Shown piece after piece: positions 13,141 through 24,682 of a stretch of 64,000 nucleotides of DNA. Where the stretch lies: assembly GCA_039881145.1 (NCBI GenBank), contig JAYKKI010000027.1, positions 23,013,001 to 23,077,000 of the forward strand, read 5' to 3'. The notes beneath the pieces are model-generated. The model did not search any database. It saw only the letters and a program-made list of their open reading frames with translations, and was not told where the DNA came from. The translations under genes and the position numbers were made by a program. Each line of letters opens with the position of its first letter. Positions within the stretch are counted from its first letter, which is position 1. The DNA is from Druceiella hillmani (taxonomy: Eukaryota; Arthropoda; Insecta; Lepidoptera; Hepialidae).

Positions 13141-14490
13141 CAAACTACTGTATATGCATTTAAGAGAAATTTGTCTTTATATAATAGTATGTTGATTTTT
13201 TGACATGTTTCAGATCTAATCGACCTATTTTTTAACCTATTAATGAAGACAAAATTTCTAAAAGCAAAAGTCCAACAAGGTTTAGACTTAAGAATATCCT
13301 TCTTCTTTTTTATTCCATTACAGTTTTCTTATATTTATTCTGTAATAGACATTATTTTTATTATAGTGCACATAAAAGTTGAATATGTTATAACGATAAT
13401 GCAATGTTAATAATGGTAAGGAGTCATACTGACATTTAGTTTTTTTGAAAAAAATTCCCGATTTGTATTTTTAATATGTGATTTAAAAAAAAAATTGTGT
13501 CAAGGGTTATGTCAGAATCATCAAATGTCAGTTAACAATATCAACACGGAGTCATCTTTTCCGATCAACTAATATGTAAGGGAATATTATAATCTTTATT
13601 CGAAATTGCCTCACATGTGCAGCATCTGATTTATTAATATTAAAGGAATCTATTATTATTTAAATATCTTTATATCTTTATCATCCTCTTCATAACTTTT
13701 CTCGCATGTCTATTTCAAAATGTCCTTGAGTAGCTATAAAATATTTATTTAAGATTCTAAGCCTCAATCCATTTATTGTGACCCTGACCTAATCCAGATA
13801 GTCTTCGGAAAGACGCAGTATTAATGTATTAATTCTATTTTACAAATATGAAAATACATCGCAAGTCACAACATTTTTGTCTAAATGAAAGTTAGCATCG
13901 TTATCAAGCCAAACCTTTCAAGCTAGGCAGATCCAAATATTCTACTTGTATGTTTAGTATCTGATCCGAATACACCTCGAAATGAAGAGGGCATTAAAAT
14001 AACGAGTGGTCCCCCCTGTCGAGCATCTTAATTCGAATGTACGGGTAGCAGCGTCATGGTGTCATAGCGATTACATAGCGATATAAATAATGACATAAGT
14101 TTACCAGGAGCAAGTAAATCAAACCAAAAAAAAGTTATTTATCATAATTTTAAGAGAATTTTCCACAAATAAACCTAATGTGGAAATCTGGCCTTTTATT
14201 TTTCGAGATAACTTCGTTATACTTTGATCGACCGATGGCCCACCGAATTAAAGTCATCTTGAAAATGTTTCTATGTTATCCTAAAAATTTTACAATAAAA
14301 TACGTTTGTTACAACAAATGTACACGAACAAATAAAAGAAAATACAAACTAAATTCTATTTCAACATATGCGACCATCATACGGCATCTCTATACAATCT
14401 ATTTTGTTCTCCCAATATCTCATATCTAATAAATACGAACTAGATTCGATAGAACTTTGATTCTATATTTTAATGAATGAATTTACTAGA
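13141..14490. other. AT-rich stretch, no gene seen
   Basis: No gene supported. A somewhat GC-richer patch at 13970-14070 gave no recognisable product. The open frame at 14178-14429 has no family resemblance. Confidence 0.5.
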
Positions 14491-15262
14491 ACCTTGCTAA
14501 TTAATTGATAATTAGAATATGTTTTGAACGAGAAAACAAGTAATGATAAATAGAAGATTTTATTTGATATTACTTCGGAATTTTCAATTTGTTAGCAATT
14601 TTTATTCAATTTCAAAGTCGAGTTTGAATTTTATCATGTATTGTTGGAAATTGTGCAGACGTTTTTATATAAGTGTCCTAAAAGTAACGTCAAGTGGAAG
14701 CACAGAGGTAGATAATTTCAAGGTTTATTTTGGTTACAACCCTATGTATGTTCAGCGATTTTTAATAGGTTATGAGATACTGTCTGAGTTTGACTAAACA
14801 ACCCAAAAATATTATGACTCATTAATTGTTAAATTAAAATAAATTTTCAATGAAATATTTATTAATATTAAATAAATGATTTTATTTCATATCACTTTGG
14901 AATCTTCTAATTGTTTTGGCAATTTTTACTAAATTTCAAAGTCGAGTCCTGATATCGTCATGTGTTGTTGGTGACTTTGCAGACGTTTTTATATAGATGT
15001 AGCAAAAATAATGTCAAGTGGAAGTAAAAATGTAAAGAATTTCAATGTCTATCTCAAAGACCTTTATATGTGTTCAGCGGTTTTTAATTGTTTCTGAGAT
15101 AGTGTCTGAGTTTTACTTAAAAGCACAAAAAAATTATAACCCAGAAACTTAACCATCGCTAATTAATTGATAATTCATGAATATAAACAGGGTTTTTTTC
15201 GAATATAACTTGATAGTCGCTTCCGCTTGACACTATTTTTTGAGACACCTTTATATATAAGG
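14491..15262. repeat. Duplicated ~270 bp block with flanking direct and inverted pieces
   Basis: Block A (about 14553-14815) and block B (about 14881-15140) share 'tttcaaagtcgagt', 'ttgttgg', 'gcagacgtttttatata', 'gtcaagtggaag' and 'gttcagcg.ttttaat.g'. The sequence 'gctaattaattgataatt' occurs at about 14496 and again at 15157. The segment 15215-15258 carries the 'gtgtc..aaa.. gtcaag(c/t)ggaagc' word of block A in inverted orientation. This resembles decayed copies of a transposon end ('tgtcccaaaagtaacgtcaa'-type) but I could not name the family. Confidence 0.65.
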
Positions 15263-15324
15263 TCCATACTGAATAATATATATTTCGATTGCAGAAATAA
15301 CTGATTGATTTATCTCATACTCGT

Positions 15325-15489
15325 GAACTCGTGATTAACATTTGATAAAAATTAATTTGTACAAAAGGTTGCTTGCCAAGTTTGCATTACCTGATCAGTC
15401 TGCATTAGTCCAACAATAAAAATACTGTGACAATTCCAATTGTATGATAGGTCAGTAGAAAATAGGATTACGAAACAAGTGAGCTGTAT

Positions 15490-15500
<11 letters not shown>
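15325..15500 (+). repeat. Left arm of ~1.4 kb inverted-repeat unit
   Basis: From 'gaactcgtgattaacatttg' inward, this arm matches the reverse complement of 16510-16717 over most of its length. Shared words include 'ttgtacaaaaggttgctt', 'ccaacaataaaaatactgtg' and 'tacgaaacaag'. One arm carries an extra ~25 bp. Long inverted arms suggest a foldback-type or DNA-transposon unit. Confidence 0.85.
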
Positions 15501-15565
<65 letters not shown>

Positions 15566-15566
15566 A
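15496..15566. repeat. (TA)n(TG)n microsatellite
   Basis: A long alternating TA tract passes into a TG tract inside the inverted-repeat unit. It creates a meaningless YIYIYI-type open frame. Confidence 0.95.
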
Positions 15567-15571
15567 AGAGA

Positions 15572-15628
15572 TTTTATTTTATCAGTTGGTAAACAAATTT
15601 GTAATATTGTTACCAACTGAATAAAAAA
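15572..15628. repeat. Hairpin with ~20 bp arms
   Basis: The left arm 'ttttattttatcagttggtaa' pairs with the right arm 'ttaccaactgaataaaaaa', with about 16 bases between them. It lies just inside the left arm of the inverted-repeat unit. Confidence 0.7.
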
Positions 15629-15838
15629 TTAATATTTTTATAATGCCACGTGATGTATAATAGTATTTTTACGTTATTACGAATATTTTACTTGATCCAG
15701 CTTGCGCTTCGTGACTACGTTTGTATAGCTAGTGGGCTCCCCACTTGACACGGATAGTTTAATGCTAGAATGGTAATATTTTTTGGCAAAGCCAATGCTT
15801 GAAAAATATGCAGTAATATTAAGTAAATACTTTCGTTA

Positions 15839-15886
<48 letters not shown>
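15839..15886. repeat. (TA)n microsatellite
   Basis: Pure TA tract inside the 15325-16717 inverted-repeat unit. Confidence 0.95.
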
Positions 15887-15887
<1 letters not shown>

Positions 15888-16039
15888 TTTCTTGTCTTTC
15901 ATTTGACATCTTAGGCAATAACATGTAATTTGTATTGATGCTCATTACCTTAATCTTGTCGACAATTTAGTGGGAAAACTCGCTAATAACTAACTTTGGC
16001 AGTTTACTACTGTTCTATTTGATATTTGGCAAGGGTTAA

Positions 16040-16202
16040 CGTTAAAAAAATTGATTTATATCAAATTTTCCCTTCGCCCTTACCTTGTCAAATTTCCACT
16101 ACCTGCTTTCAACTAATTTCCTAAAAAAAGTACGGATGGATGAAAACGTGAAAGATCCTACATGGGTTCTATTTTTTTCCATTTGAGGTACGAAACCCTA
16201 TT
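16040..16202 (-). mobile_element. Lepidopteran GGTTCCGTACC-type repeat, 5' part
   Basis: On the minus strand the sequence starts 'tagggtttcgtacctcaaa', continues 'tagaacccatgtaggatctt' and reaches 'gtggaaatttgacaaggta'. That is the same order as the common lepidopteran repeat (GGTTCCGTACCTCAAAAGG, GGAACCCTTATAGGATC, then a 'gaaatttggcaggtaggt' word). It is nested between the two inverted arms. No protein. Recognised from memory. Confidence 0.6.
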
Positions 16203-16509
16203 GCTGAAATAACATTTTTGATTTGGTTGGCTTGAAATAAGATTGGTACTAAATTATTTTTGTATTTAATTATTCTGTATAGGCAGGAATAGAAATAGGA
16301 CTTTCATTTTACAATTTACAATTTACAAAATTCCAATCAGAAATAATTTGCAGCGAAAATATTCACTGAAAGTTTTATATATATAATGCGTGTAAGTACC
16401 AGTATCTTAAATGCGAATTTTATTAATAATTTATTTATAATATAAGGTAAACACCGACCAATACTTAAAAAAAGGGACAGTGCATGTACTGATAATTTCC
16501 TTTGAGCTT

Positions 16510-16717
16510 TACTTATAAAAATAATATATGTCGCTTGTTTCGTAGTCCCATTTCTCCTGTTCAATGTAATCTGAATTATCGCAACAGCCCTATTGACCTA
16601 TTATGCAATTGAAATTGTCACAGTATTTTTATTGTTGGACTGACTGATAAAGTAATGGAAATTTGGTAAGCAACCTTTTGTACAAATTTATTTTTATCAA
16701 ATGATAATCACGAGTTC
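16510..16717 (-). repeat. Right arm of ~1.4 kb inverted-repeat unit
   Basis: The reverse complement of this segment matches 15325-15500 and ends 'ttatcatttgataa..' at the same outer boundary 'gaactcgtgatta'. The immediately flanking bases on the two sides do not give an obvious target-site duplication. Confidence 0.85.
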
Positions 16718-16841
16718 TAATATGGTTTCCATCTATATTAAAGACTTTTTGCATTGCATAATCTAAAATATATTAGAACTAACTACAACCGAAGATATTA
16801 CAACTTTAAAAACCATGTCCACTAGAGATTTGGTGACTTTA

Positions 16842-16845
<4 letters not shown>

Positions 16846-16902
<57 letters not shown>

Positions 16903-16912
16903 TATATATATA
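16846..16912. repeat. (TA)n microsatellite
   Basis: A TA tract with one AAA interruption, close outside the right inverted arm. Confidence 0.95.
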
Positions 16913-18429
16913 ATTTATGTGATTAGGTGACCAATGCTGAGAAATTGTTTTTAATTTAAGTTGTAGTCCTTTTTTGGAATTTTAATTTCGCCAAGCGTTC
17001 TTGCACGATATTTTTATATCAAAGGTGAAAGTCAATTTTGAAGATAATATATATTTTTCTTATAGGCTAGGTCGCTTGACTCTGTTTAACGTTTAGACGC
17101 TTGAGGAAAAAGAATCGAGTTCAGATCCGCGTCAGATTTACATTTTTTTTGTAACATAATATACGGTTTAATTGGTAAACGAAATTTTTTTTTTGCTGTA
17201 CGCTATTATCGAAAGTATTAATTCAAATATAAAAGGTACTTATCACATGGTTAATAAGAATTTGAGACGCCTATAAATAAAGTGTAGTTTTGTAGCTGGA
17301 AAGTATCCATTTTAGAGTCCAAATGCCTATGCCGATAATCTACATGGACTATAAGTATATAAACTTTAAAAAAACGTAGTAAATACTTTTGAATATTCCC
17401 TTGATATATGTATTTGAGAGTATTTACTGTGCATACATTCTATTTTAAATACTGTAAGAATAATTTCTGTAACTTGGCTTATATTACATTCAACTTTCCA
17501 GATATATTTTGGATTATGGATTATATCTCCAAATTTCATTCATTCCCTACTCTTGTGCTATCGAGTACTATGGTACTCCGCTACTCTGTTATTACAGTTA
17601 AGTTTTATTCCCATAAGAAGAATGTTGCCTTAATACACTTATTGGCGCATTCCGTATTTATACGAAAAGACTTTTTTAATTTAATTTTAGGAGGGTTTAA
17701 TTTGCTCTTATTTTATATTATACTAAAAAAATTAGCAATAATAAATATTAGAACTTGGAATGATATATTTCTTCTCTTTTTTAATTAATAAAACGACAAA
17801 CTTGTACTGGTGATGAAATATAACTTACATCTTTAAATTCATTAAGGAGTTTTTAAAGTATAGAGTGAAAAAAATAATTATTAAAAAAAAAAACACTTGC
17901 CACCACAATATCGGAAACATTATAATTTAATCTATATTGCCTCGATAAGCCTTGATAGACGTCGATTTTGTGACCTTAGTAGTTCAAAAGGTCGACGTCT
18001 ATCGAGTTTTCTACGAGTAACCGATTATTTGTATAGGTTGGTACTTTATATTAACAATGTCATATACCAGGGACTATGATAAAAATCAAGTAAAACTTTA
18101 AGCTTTATGGAGTTAAAAAGTTTATAAACCTAGGTAAAGAAGTTATCCAGTTCACAATAAAGCAGTGTAAACTTTTGAAAAAGTCAGAGTTTTTGCGTCA
18201 GTTGTTTATTGGATATGTGGTCTTCCTTAATATCCCCAAGCAAACACCCTGCTACAAATATATTCATCATCCTGCTATAATATATTTCACATGGCGTATA
18301 CTCGTAATTTGTTGGAAATATTAGTTATGTATAATTAACGCATGTAACTATTTTATTTTTTCATCACCGATTTTAATTTATTTTTCAGTTCGTCTTCATT
18401 TTCGGTTCTTTCAGCAATCAAAGATTGTT
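16913..18429. other. AT-rich stretch with a hairpin, no gene seen
   Basis: It contains the longest open frame in the window (17408-17788, 126 codons), but the product is rich in F, I, L and Y, has no recognisable domain and reads like AT-rich noise. A perfect 13 bp-arm hairpin around 'tgatagacgtcga' lies at 17953-18005. Confidence 0.45.
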
Positions 18430-18655
18430 TTCATGCCAACTTTATTATTATTGAATTTAGATAGAAGTAAATTTTGTGTTTTAATAACTTATCTGCTATT
18501 GAGATTATAACTACATAATTATTTAGTAAAAAAGACATAAATCTAATAATAAAATTTTCAAACCAAAACGTCAAAAAAGGTGTTTTTAGAAACAGATAGA
18601 CACATAAGTGCACTTATAAGGGTTTGTTTTGTCAGTTTGAGGTACGAAACTCTAA
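18430..18655 (-). mobile_element. Lepidopteran GGTTCCGTACC-type repeat, 5' part
   Basis: On the minus strand it starts 'ttagagtttcgtacctcaaa' and continues 'aaacaaacccttataagtgc' and 'tgtgtctatctgtttct'. This follows the family order (GGTTCCGTACCTCAAA, AACGGAACCCTTATAGG, a 'tgtctgtctgtc' stretch). The 3' end of the copy was not found. An apparent 60-codon minus-strand frame within it is coincidental. Confidence 0.55.
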
Positions 18656-19181
18656 GAAAAGTGTCTGCAAGATGAATTTCGCATTTACATATGTCCTTAT
18701 GTTATAATGGCTGTTTTTTAGCAAATAACAAAAAAAAACGCAATTCGGAGTTTCGAACCGAACTTTGAACATTTTAATTTTCTCACAAAATTACATAATT
18801 TGCGGTATTAATTAAACAAAGTTATGTAACTTGATTAAAAAACAAACAGCTTGGAGCCATAACTACTCTAAACATGAATATAATATGATATCAATTAATA
18901 GAGGAATTTTGATACACAAAGAGGGATGACGTCTGATTTCCGAGATAATGAAGTAATTCTGCACATCGGGTACTTACATAAAATAACTACAGGTCCGTTT
19001 TATGGGAATTGAATAAAACAAGAATATTTTAAGGAAAAAGCGGGATGACATTGATATGAAATGGGGAAAATAGGTGTCAGGTGTTTTTTCATCAAACTGG
19101 TGCTGCTATAAACTATTATAATATGTCCTGGTTTCATCCAAAAAAGAAGGTTAGCTAAGATAAGACTTTTCAAAAACATTT

Positions 19182-19253
19182 ATCTTTGTTTCAAATACTC
19201 ATCCATATAAATGTTACAAGATATTTATATGGATGAATATTTGAAACCAAGAT
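19182..19253. repeat. Long hairpin, ~31 bp arms
   Basis: The arms 'atctttgtttcaaatactca' + 'tccatataaat' and the complementary 'atttatatggatgaatattt' + 'gaaaccaagat' pair with about two mismatches around a ~10 base loop. The size resembles a foldback insertion or a pre-miRNA-like stem. No transcription evidence is available. Confidence 0.8.
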
Positions 19254-19528
19254 CTAGTTAATTCCAAGTATCTATTTTTGATATTAAAACAAAGAGATTT
19301 TCAATTGCTCAAGATTATGTTTGGGATAGGTTGGACTATAGTTTCTTCAGAAGAGAAAATAAATTTGTCATAGTACATAAGTGGTATCGATCAAAAATTT
19401 TAATATCATAGTAACTTTTGAACAGTTTTTAATAAGAGCGTCGTTGTTTGAAGCAGTAAATATTACGAAAACATACATTTTAAAAAGTATTTGAAATTGT
19501 TGTATCCATTAGATTTAAATCAAATTGA

Positions 19529-19585
19529 AATATTATCGATATAAACATAATGGATACTGGATCCATTATATTTATATCGAATATT
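19529..19585. repeat. Hairpin, ~25 bp arms
   Basis: The left arm 'aatattatcgatataaacat' + 'aatggat' pairs with the right arm 'atccattatatttatatcga' + 'atatt' with few mismatches and a very short loop. Confidence 0.75.
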
Positions 19586-20422
19586 TATGGAGAGCGAATT
19601 TCATAAAGAAACTAAACTTCTGAATAACACATGAGCGAGATTGGTCTCTAGTTAACATTTTTAAATACCTCGAGATACAAATGAAAGCGTATAAATTGCA
19701 AATACAAATTAGTAATATCAATAACAAAAAACAGAAAAAAAGACGGGAAAATACTAATACTACCATTAACGACGGTTTTATGAACAGAGTACTTATTTTA
19801 ATTCACAATTTCAAGTCTTTAAAGGCATATTTGATAAAAATAATTTGAAAAGTGAGCTTATATCTTTGAATATTAATTTTTTTTTATCCGTACAGTTGAA
19901 TCTATTTATATTTATACGATCTTCCTAAAGTTTTTTAATATCTCATAAAACTAATTTTATATATTTATTTAGTTCATTGAGAAAGATTGTTTCTCTGAGG
20001 GTCACGATTGTTGTGTTTATACAAATTTATAGTAAATAAATAAAACTCTAAAAAAATATAAAATTGCGTTAGTTGACTTTAGAAATCGCAATAACGCAAC
20101 TTACACTAATGTTTCTATACAGCCAGAAGGCGGCTTGATTGATGGCCTTGCGCTCTAATTTAACGACATCATAAATTTTGGATAACGGTTCCAGTCTTGG
20201 TGCAATGTTAAACTCATACAGGCAGAGTTTAGGGGCTTACCTGCCATATGTAGAGAATTGAAATATTTAAGAAACGAGTCTGGGAGAAGCTTGCATCCAT
20301 TTTACGAGTATTTTTTTTTGTAAAAAAGGGATGAGTTAGAGTTTCCCCTGATATAGTACATTTTTAACATTTTGTGTCAATTTAATAGTTATAAACATGT
20401 GTAGATATTATTGTATACTCAG

Positions 20423-20447
20423 TATATATATATATATATATATATAT
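20423..20447. repeat. (TA)n microsatellite
   Basis: A short pure TA tract. Confidence 0.9.
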
Positions 20448-21751
20448 CTTCTGTGTGAGATTTGGGCATTACTTATTAATTACTGCACCAGCAGTAGACA
20501 TTAATTGCAATGTTATCAGCATAAACAGAGCGTATTTTTTTTTACAATATATTTTACAGGGCTTATTTTTATTGTTAATTAGAACGTGAAATATTTTTGG
20601 CGGATGTAAAAAAATCCAACAATTTTCGGGAAAATGGCCTACTAAATTCGATTTTGAAATAATTTAAATATTCAAAAAAAATCCGATATAAAAATTTCAT
20701 TACATTTATTACACCAAATTCTGCTAATCCATAAGAAAATAAGATTTAAAATACTTTCGAAACAAAATTTTATCAATAAAGTCAATCGATTTTTCGTATA
20801 GTGTTGATATAACGTTTTTTCTGCAATTTTCATTATAAAGGTGATTCGTAATATAAAAAAATGAGTTTATTAAAAAAATATTATTCACAATAATGGGCCC
20901 ACTCACTTTATGAAAAAACATCTCAAGTAATAAGACATCTGTATAGTGTTATGTTGCCGCAAGATATCAATGTTAATTCTGGCTTTACGTTCCAATATGA
21001 CGAAAATATCGATACAATTTGCGCGTCATCGCCTCTTGTCTTTAATTTTATTGAATCCTTTTATTCAATATAATTCAGCAGCAATCATTCAGGATACTCT
21101 GTCAGTGCAGATTTGTTTAGACTCTCCTCATTCAACGTAAACCTTAAAGTTGTACCTAACTTTATATCTTACAAATGCAAATTCAAGAAATAGACTTACA
21201 AAAATTGCCAATGCTAAAGGAATATGTTCAGAACCAGTTTCAAACATTGCTCAGTCATTACGTATTAATTTTCTCTCATCTTTTTGTTAGGTTGATGCAA
21301 TTTTGTTCTCACATCTAAATATGTTATGGAGTCGTGAGATATTTAAGAAAAACTTCTTGTACAAGTCTACGGCTAAAGTTATGTAACACCATGTAACATT
21401 AAAGACTATACAGTGAGGCAATAATAATATAATTTATTATTCAAGCTATTGTGGGCAATATTAACGGTCGATGTGCAAATAATCAATGCAACGCGGTCGT
21501 GCGGCTGAAGCGATGCAATGGCTTGCTTTCAAATGTCCCGTACAACTTGAACTCGTTCTGCAAGCGTGCGTGCTCAAAAACGACAGGACGATTTTAACGC
21601 GGTGCTTGTTTTCCAACGATTTTCATTTTGAACGTTTTTCATTCAAATGATGTTTATAGTATTTTCATTTCGATGCACTTTATTTTATAGCATTTATTTA
21701 GATCTATTAAACACTTGACTTACTCATAACTACTCCAACTAACACTATTCT

Positions 21752-21791
21752 AACTTGATTAACTCTAGCAATCGATAGAGTTAATCAAGTT
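21752..21791. repeat. Hairpin, perfect 16 bp arms
   Basis: 'aacttgattaactcta' and 'tagagttaatcaagtt' are exact reverse complements separated by 8 bases. It lies just upstream of the ~167 bp tandem array. Confidence 0.85.
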
Positions 21792-21840
21792 ATACGGCTG
21801 ATTCAGCGTCAAATCAAATCATTCTATAGTTAGGTAATAT

Positions 21841-22655
21841 ATTTTGGCTTTAGTATGTCGGTTTGAAAATCTTATACCTTATCCGATATCGAATATAATT
21901 TATCATTGTGTCTAGAGTTACACAGTTACAGAGAAATCCTACGCTTTTAAGGCACATTCAATATTAACGAGTTGCACTGCATCGAAGTATTTGTAAATAT
22001 TTTGACTTTAATATGTCTATTCCAAAACTTTAAACATTCTCCGATATAGAATGCAATATATTATGGCGTTTAGAGTTATTATTTAAATGCTACGTTTTTA
22101 AGGTTATACTTCATTAAGATACATTCAACATCACCGACTTGTACTGTATCGGAGTATTTTTTAAATATTTTGACTTTAATACGTCTATTCCAAAACTTTA
22201 AACATTCTCCGATATAGAATGTAATATATTATGGCCTTTAGAGTTATTATATAAATGCTGCATTTTATATATCCTACTTCATTAAGGCACATTCAACATC
22301 AACGACTTGCACTGTATCGAAGTATTTTTTAAATATTTTGACTTTAATACGTCTATTCCAAAACCAAACATTCTCCGATATAGAATGTAATATATTATGG
22401 CGTTTACAGTTATTATATAAATACTGCATTTTAAAGGTTATACTTCATTAAGGCATATTCAATATCAACGACTTGCACTGTATCAAAGTATTTTTTAAAT
22501 ATTTTGATACGTCTATTCCAAAACTTTAAACATTCTCCGATATAGAATGTAATATATTATGGCATTTAGAATTATTATATAAATGCTGCATTTTAAAGGT
22601 CATATTTCATTAAGGTATATTCAATATCAACCACGTTGCAACTTATCGGAAATAC
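21841..22655. repeat. ~167 bp tandem (satellite-like) array, about five copies
   Basis: The word 'tttgactttaatacgtctat' (or close variants) recurs near 21843, 22001, 22168, 22337 and 22503. Each unit continues with 'ccgatatagaatgtaatata', 'ttatggcgtttagagttatt', 'cacattcaacatcaacgac' and 'tgtatcgaagtatttttta'. The first copy is most diverged; the middle copies are very similar. The unit length is close to one nucleosome repeat, as in many satellites. No open frame spans units. Confidence 0.92.
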
Positions 22656-23545
22656 TTACTAATTGTATCATTTGGTAAAGACTTCCCCTTTGTGAGGTTA
22701 TGACATATTTGGTAATTGATTATCGTGGAATTGTTGGCCGTATTCTATTAATTTGACGTGATGAGATTGAATTTAACTTTAATGGGTACAAAACTTGTAA
22801 TGTAACATTTAACGTTATGGTTTTTGAACTTTGCTACGATCGCGCTGGCGTCTACTTACGTGAATATATTATATGCATCGCGATTAATATTACTTGTTGA
22901 ATAGTTTGTAACTTTTAGGTAATCCAAAATTCATGGGTACGTAATTTTAAAAGTAAATATAATAATCATCGGCGTTAAGCATCTAATATCAACGTCAACC
23001 GAAGAGAAACACAGTCGAACAAAAAACAAAGTCGCCAAGTGTATTGTCAATGGTGATACAAAAATACATGGAAATTACTTAACTGTCGCGGCGTTCTTTT
23101 ACTTCGTAAGATAAAATAAAAGTCGAATTGTCATCCAGTGTATACTATTTCATCAGAGTTTGATCTGCAGTAGACCTCAGTTTGTGTTCTGACGAGTAGA
23201 TCGTTGGGCGTAGTGTTAAGTTTGTTTGTCCAAAGATGGGTGTGTGTGAGTGATGGAGTATGATAGAGCACACATACGTGCGTATGTGCATATATGAGTG
23301 ACACTCGCATTCACAAACCACACTATGACATTTCACAGTGTTTGAGAGCGTATTGTTTTACCTTAACCCATTCATGTCACTTCAGTGTGGATCGACACTA
23401 CGCGTCCAATAAATCGAACACATAGCGGGGTGTGTTATGCAAGGCACAGTGTCGGTTTTAGTCAAAAAGTTAGGTTATTGTTTACATTTGTCATAAACCG
23501 ATAGTTTTATTGTAAACTGTTTTGTAACATTAGCTATAAATTACA
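22656..23545. other. Stretch without a supported gene
   Basis: It would contain the 5' flank and any terminal inverted repeat of the Harbinger relic that follows, but no terminus could be identified. A minus-strand frame at 23145-23336 is repetitive H/C/S-rich noise from a 'gtgtgag' tract. Confidence 0.4.
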
Positions 23546-24411
23546 GTAGTGAAGAAGAGTTCGATAATTATTTGAATGATAGGATAAACGAATGGAGAAG
23601 CATACGTGTGAGAAAAGTGATAAGAGACTTAAATCCAATCGATTCGTACTGTAACGAAAAATTCAGAAAATATAGTTTTTGTAAAGATAGGGTGCTTTAT
23701 TTTCTTCTGCCATTAATTATCTTTGATCTTGAAAAATTTACATCAAGAGGTTTACCGTTACCCCCCATGTACCAATTACTGAGTATCTTAAGGTTTTACA
23801 CTTCAGGTTCTTTTTAGGTTAGCGCTATATTATTTTTTGTGAAGTTCATCAGTTCAAACGAAGTGACTGTAATGTAATTATCATTATTATTTCAGATCGA
23901 CTTTACAAATGTGATCCACTTTAGAGTAGCAAGGATAATAAATACACTTTCATAATTGTTTGCTTGAAAAATTCAATATTTTATAAAATTTCCGACCCAC
24001 TGTGAGACTACTAAAGAGGCTTTTTGTAGAAGAGCACTAATTTCTGGTATTGTAGACGCTATCAATTGAACACATACCTGTACAAAATCCTGGTGATCCT
24101 TATGCTGAAGTTTTTAGGAATAGGCAGAAATCCTTTTCTATAAATACTCAACTAGCATGTGAACCAAATTTAGAAATATACCATATTGTTGCTGATACGC
24201 CATGGTCTGTCCATGATAATAGAATATTCTAGTCATTTGTTCTGAAAACCAGGTTGGAACAAGGTGATATAGACGGGATACATTTACACGATAGAAGATA
24301 TGGGTGTCAAGTATATTTACTGATTCCAGTGTTACAGCCAGAGTCCATTTCTGAAGAAAATTATAACAAAGCACATATTAAAACGAGAAATACATGTAAT
24401 TGGAATTTTTC
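23546..24411 (+). mobile_element. PIF/Harbinger transposase, broken copy
   Basis: The family encodes a DDE transposase that cuts and pastes the element with 3 bp target duplications. The N-terminal region is open at 23546-23817 and shows the family words EEFDNY, VIRDLNPIDSYCNEKFRKY ('R.R.NPFE.YSDEEFR.RYR'), LPLPPMYQLL and LRFYTSGSF ('LRFYATGNFQ'). The middle (about 23893-24060) reads TNVIHFRVARIIN, KFPTHCETTKEAFCRRALIS and GIVDAI, the latter matching 'TKEGF..IAGFPGVIGAID'. The end (24067-24411) reads IPVQNPGDPYAEVFRNRQKS, FSINTQLACEPNLEI, WSVHDNRIF and HIKTRN. The central catalytic D of 'VHD' is present, but the first D (DCTH) is destroyed and the ERTFG glutamate block is missing. There is a stop after NRIF and at least one frame change. 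A 'tattatttcag' sequence at about 23887 could be an old intron acceptor. It pairs with the Myb-like relic at 25549-27060. Confidence 0.9.
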
Positions 24412-24621
24412 GTAATTTCTTATTATTGTCTTACCATAGTTACAAAGTGATCATATCTTTTAATAGATAGATATATAAAATAACGTAGTGATTACATTAA
24501 TACTATTGTATAAATATAAAAGGTAGTCAATAGGCTAACGTAGTATGTGATGAGTAAATATTGTAATATGTGCAAATCTGAGCATCCAACATCAAATATG
24601 AAAAAAAAAATTACTTTCTAA

Positions 24622-24625
<4 letters not shown>

Positions 24626-24679
<54 letters not shown>
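24626..24679. repeat. (TA)n microsatellite
   Basis: A pure TA tract directly abutting the first unit of the 177 bp array. Confidence 0.95.

Positions 24680-24680
<1 letters not shown>

Positions 24681-24682
<2 letters not shown>

Larger units (their letters stand above)
18656..21840. other. AT-rich stretch with several hairpins, no gene seen
   Basis: Apart from the hairpins at 19182-19253, 19529-19585 and 21752-21791 and a TA tract at 20423-20447, nothing could be supported. A mildly GC-richer patch at 20110-20280 and another at 21480-21620 gave no recognisable product. Confidence 0.45.

Noticed and set aside
15715..15945. Minus-strand frame containing YIYIYI
   Set aside because: It is translation of a (TA)n microsatellite.
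17066..17150. Possible tRNA-derived SINE (a GTTCAGATCC word like a B box, then a T-rich tail)
   Set aside because: No convincing A box at the right distance, no cloverleaf, and no second copy in the window.
17408..17788. Longest open frame in the window (126 codons)
   Set aside because: Its product is dominated by F, I, L, Y and N as expected for AT-rich noise, with no domain, no signal and no neighbouring exon.
24138..24374. 78-codon minus-strand open frame
   Set aside because: It is the antisense shadow of the Harbinger transposase C-terminal half.
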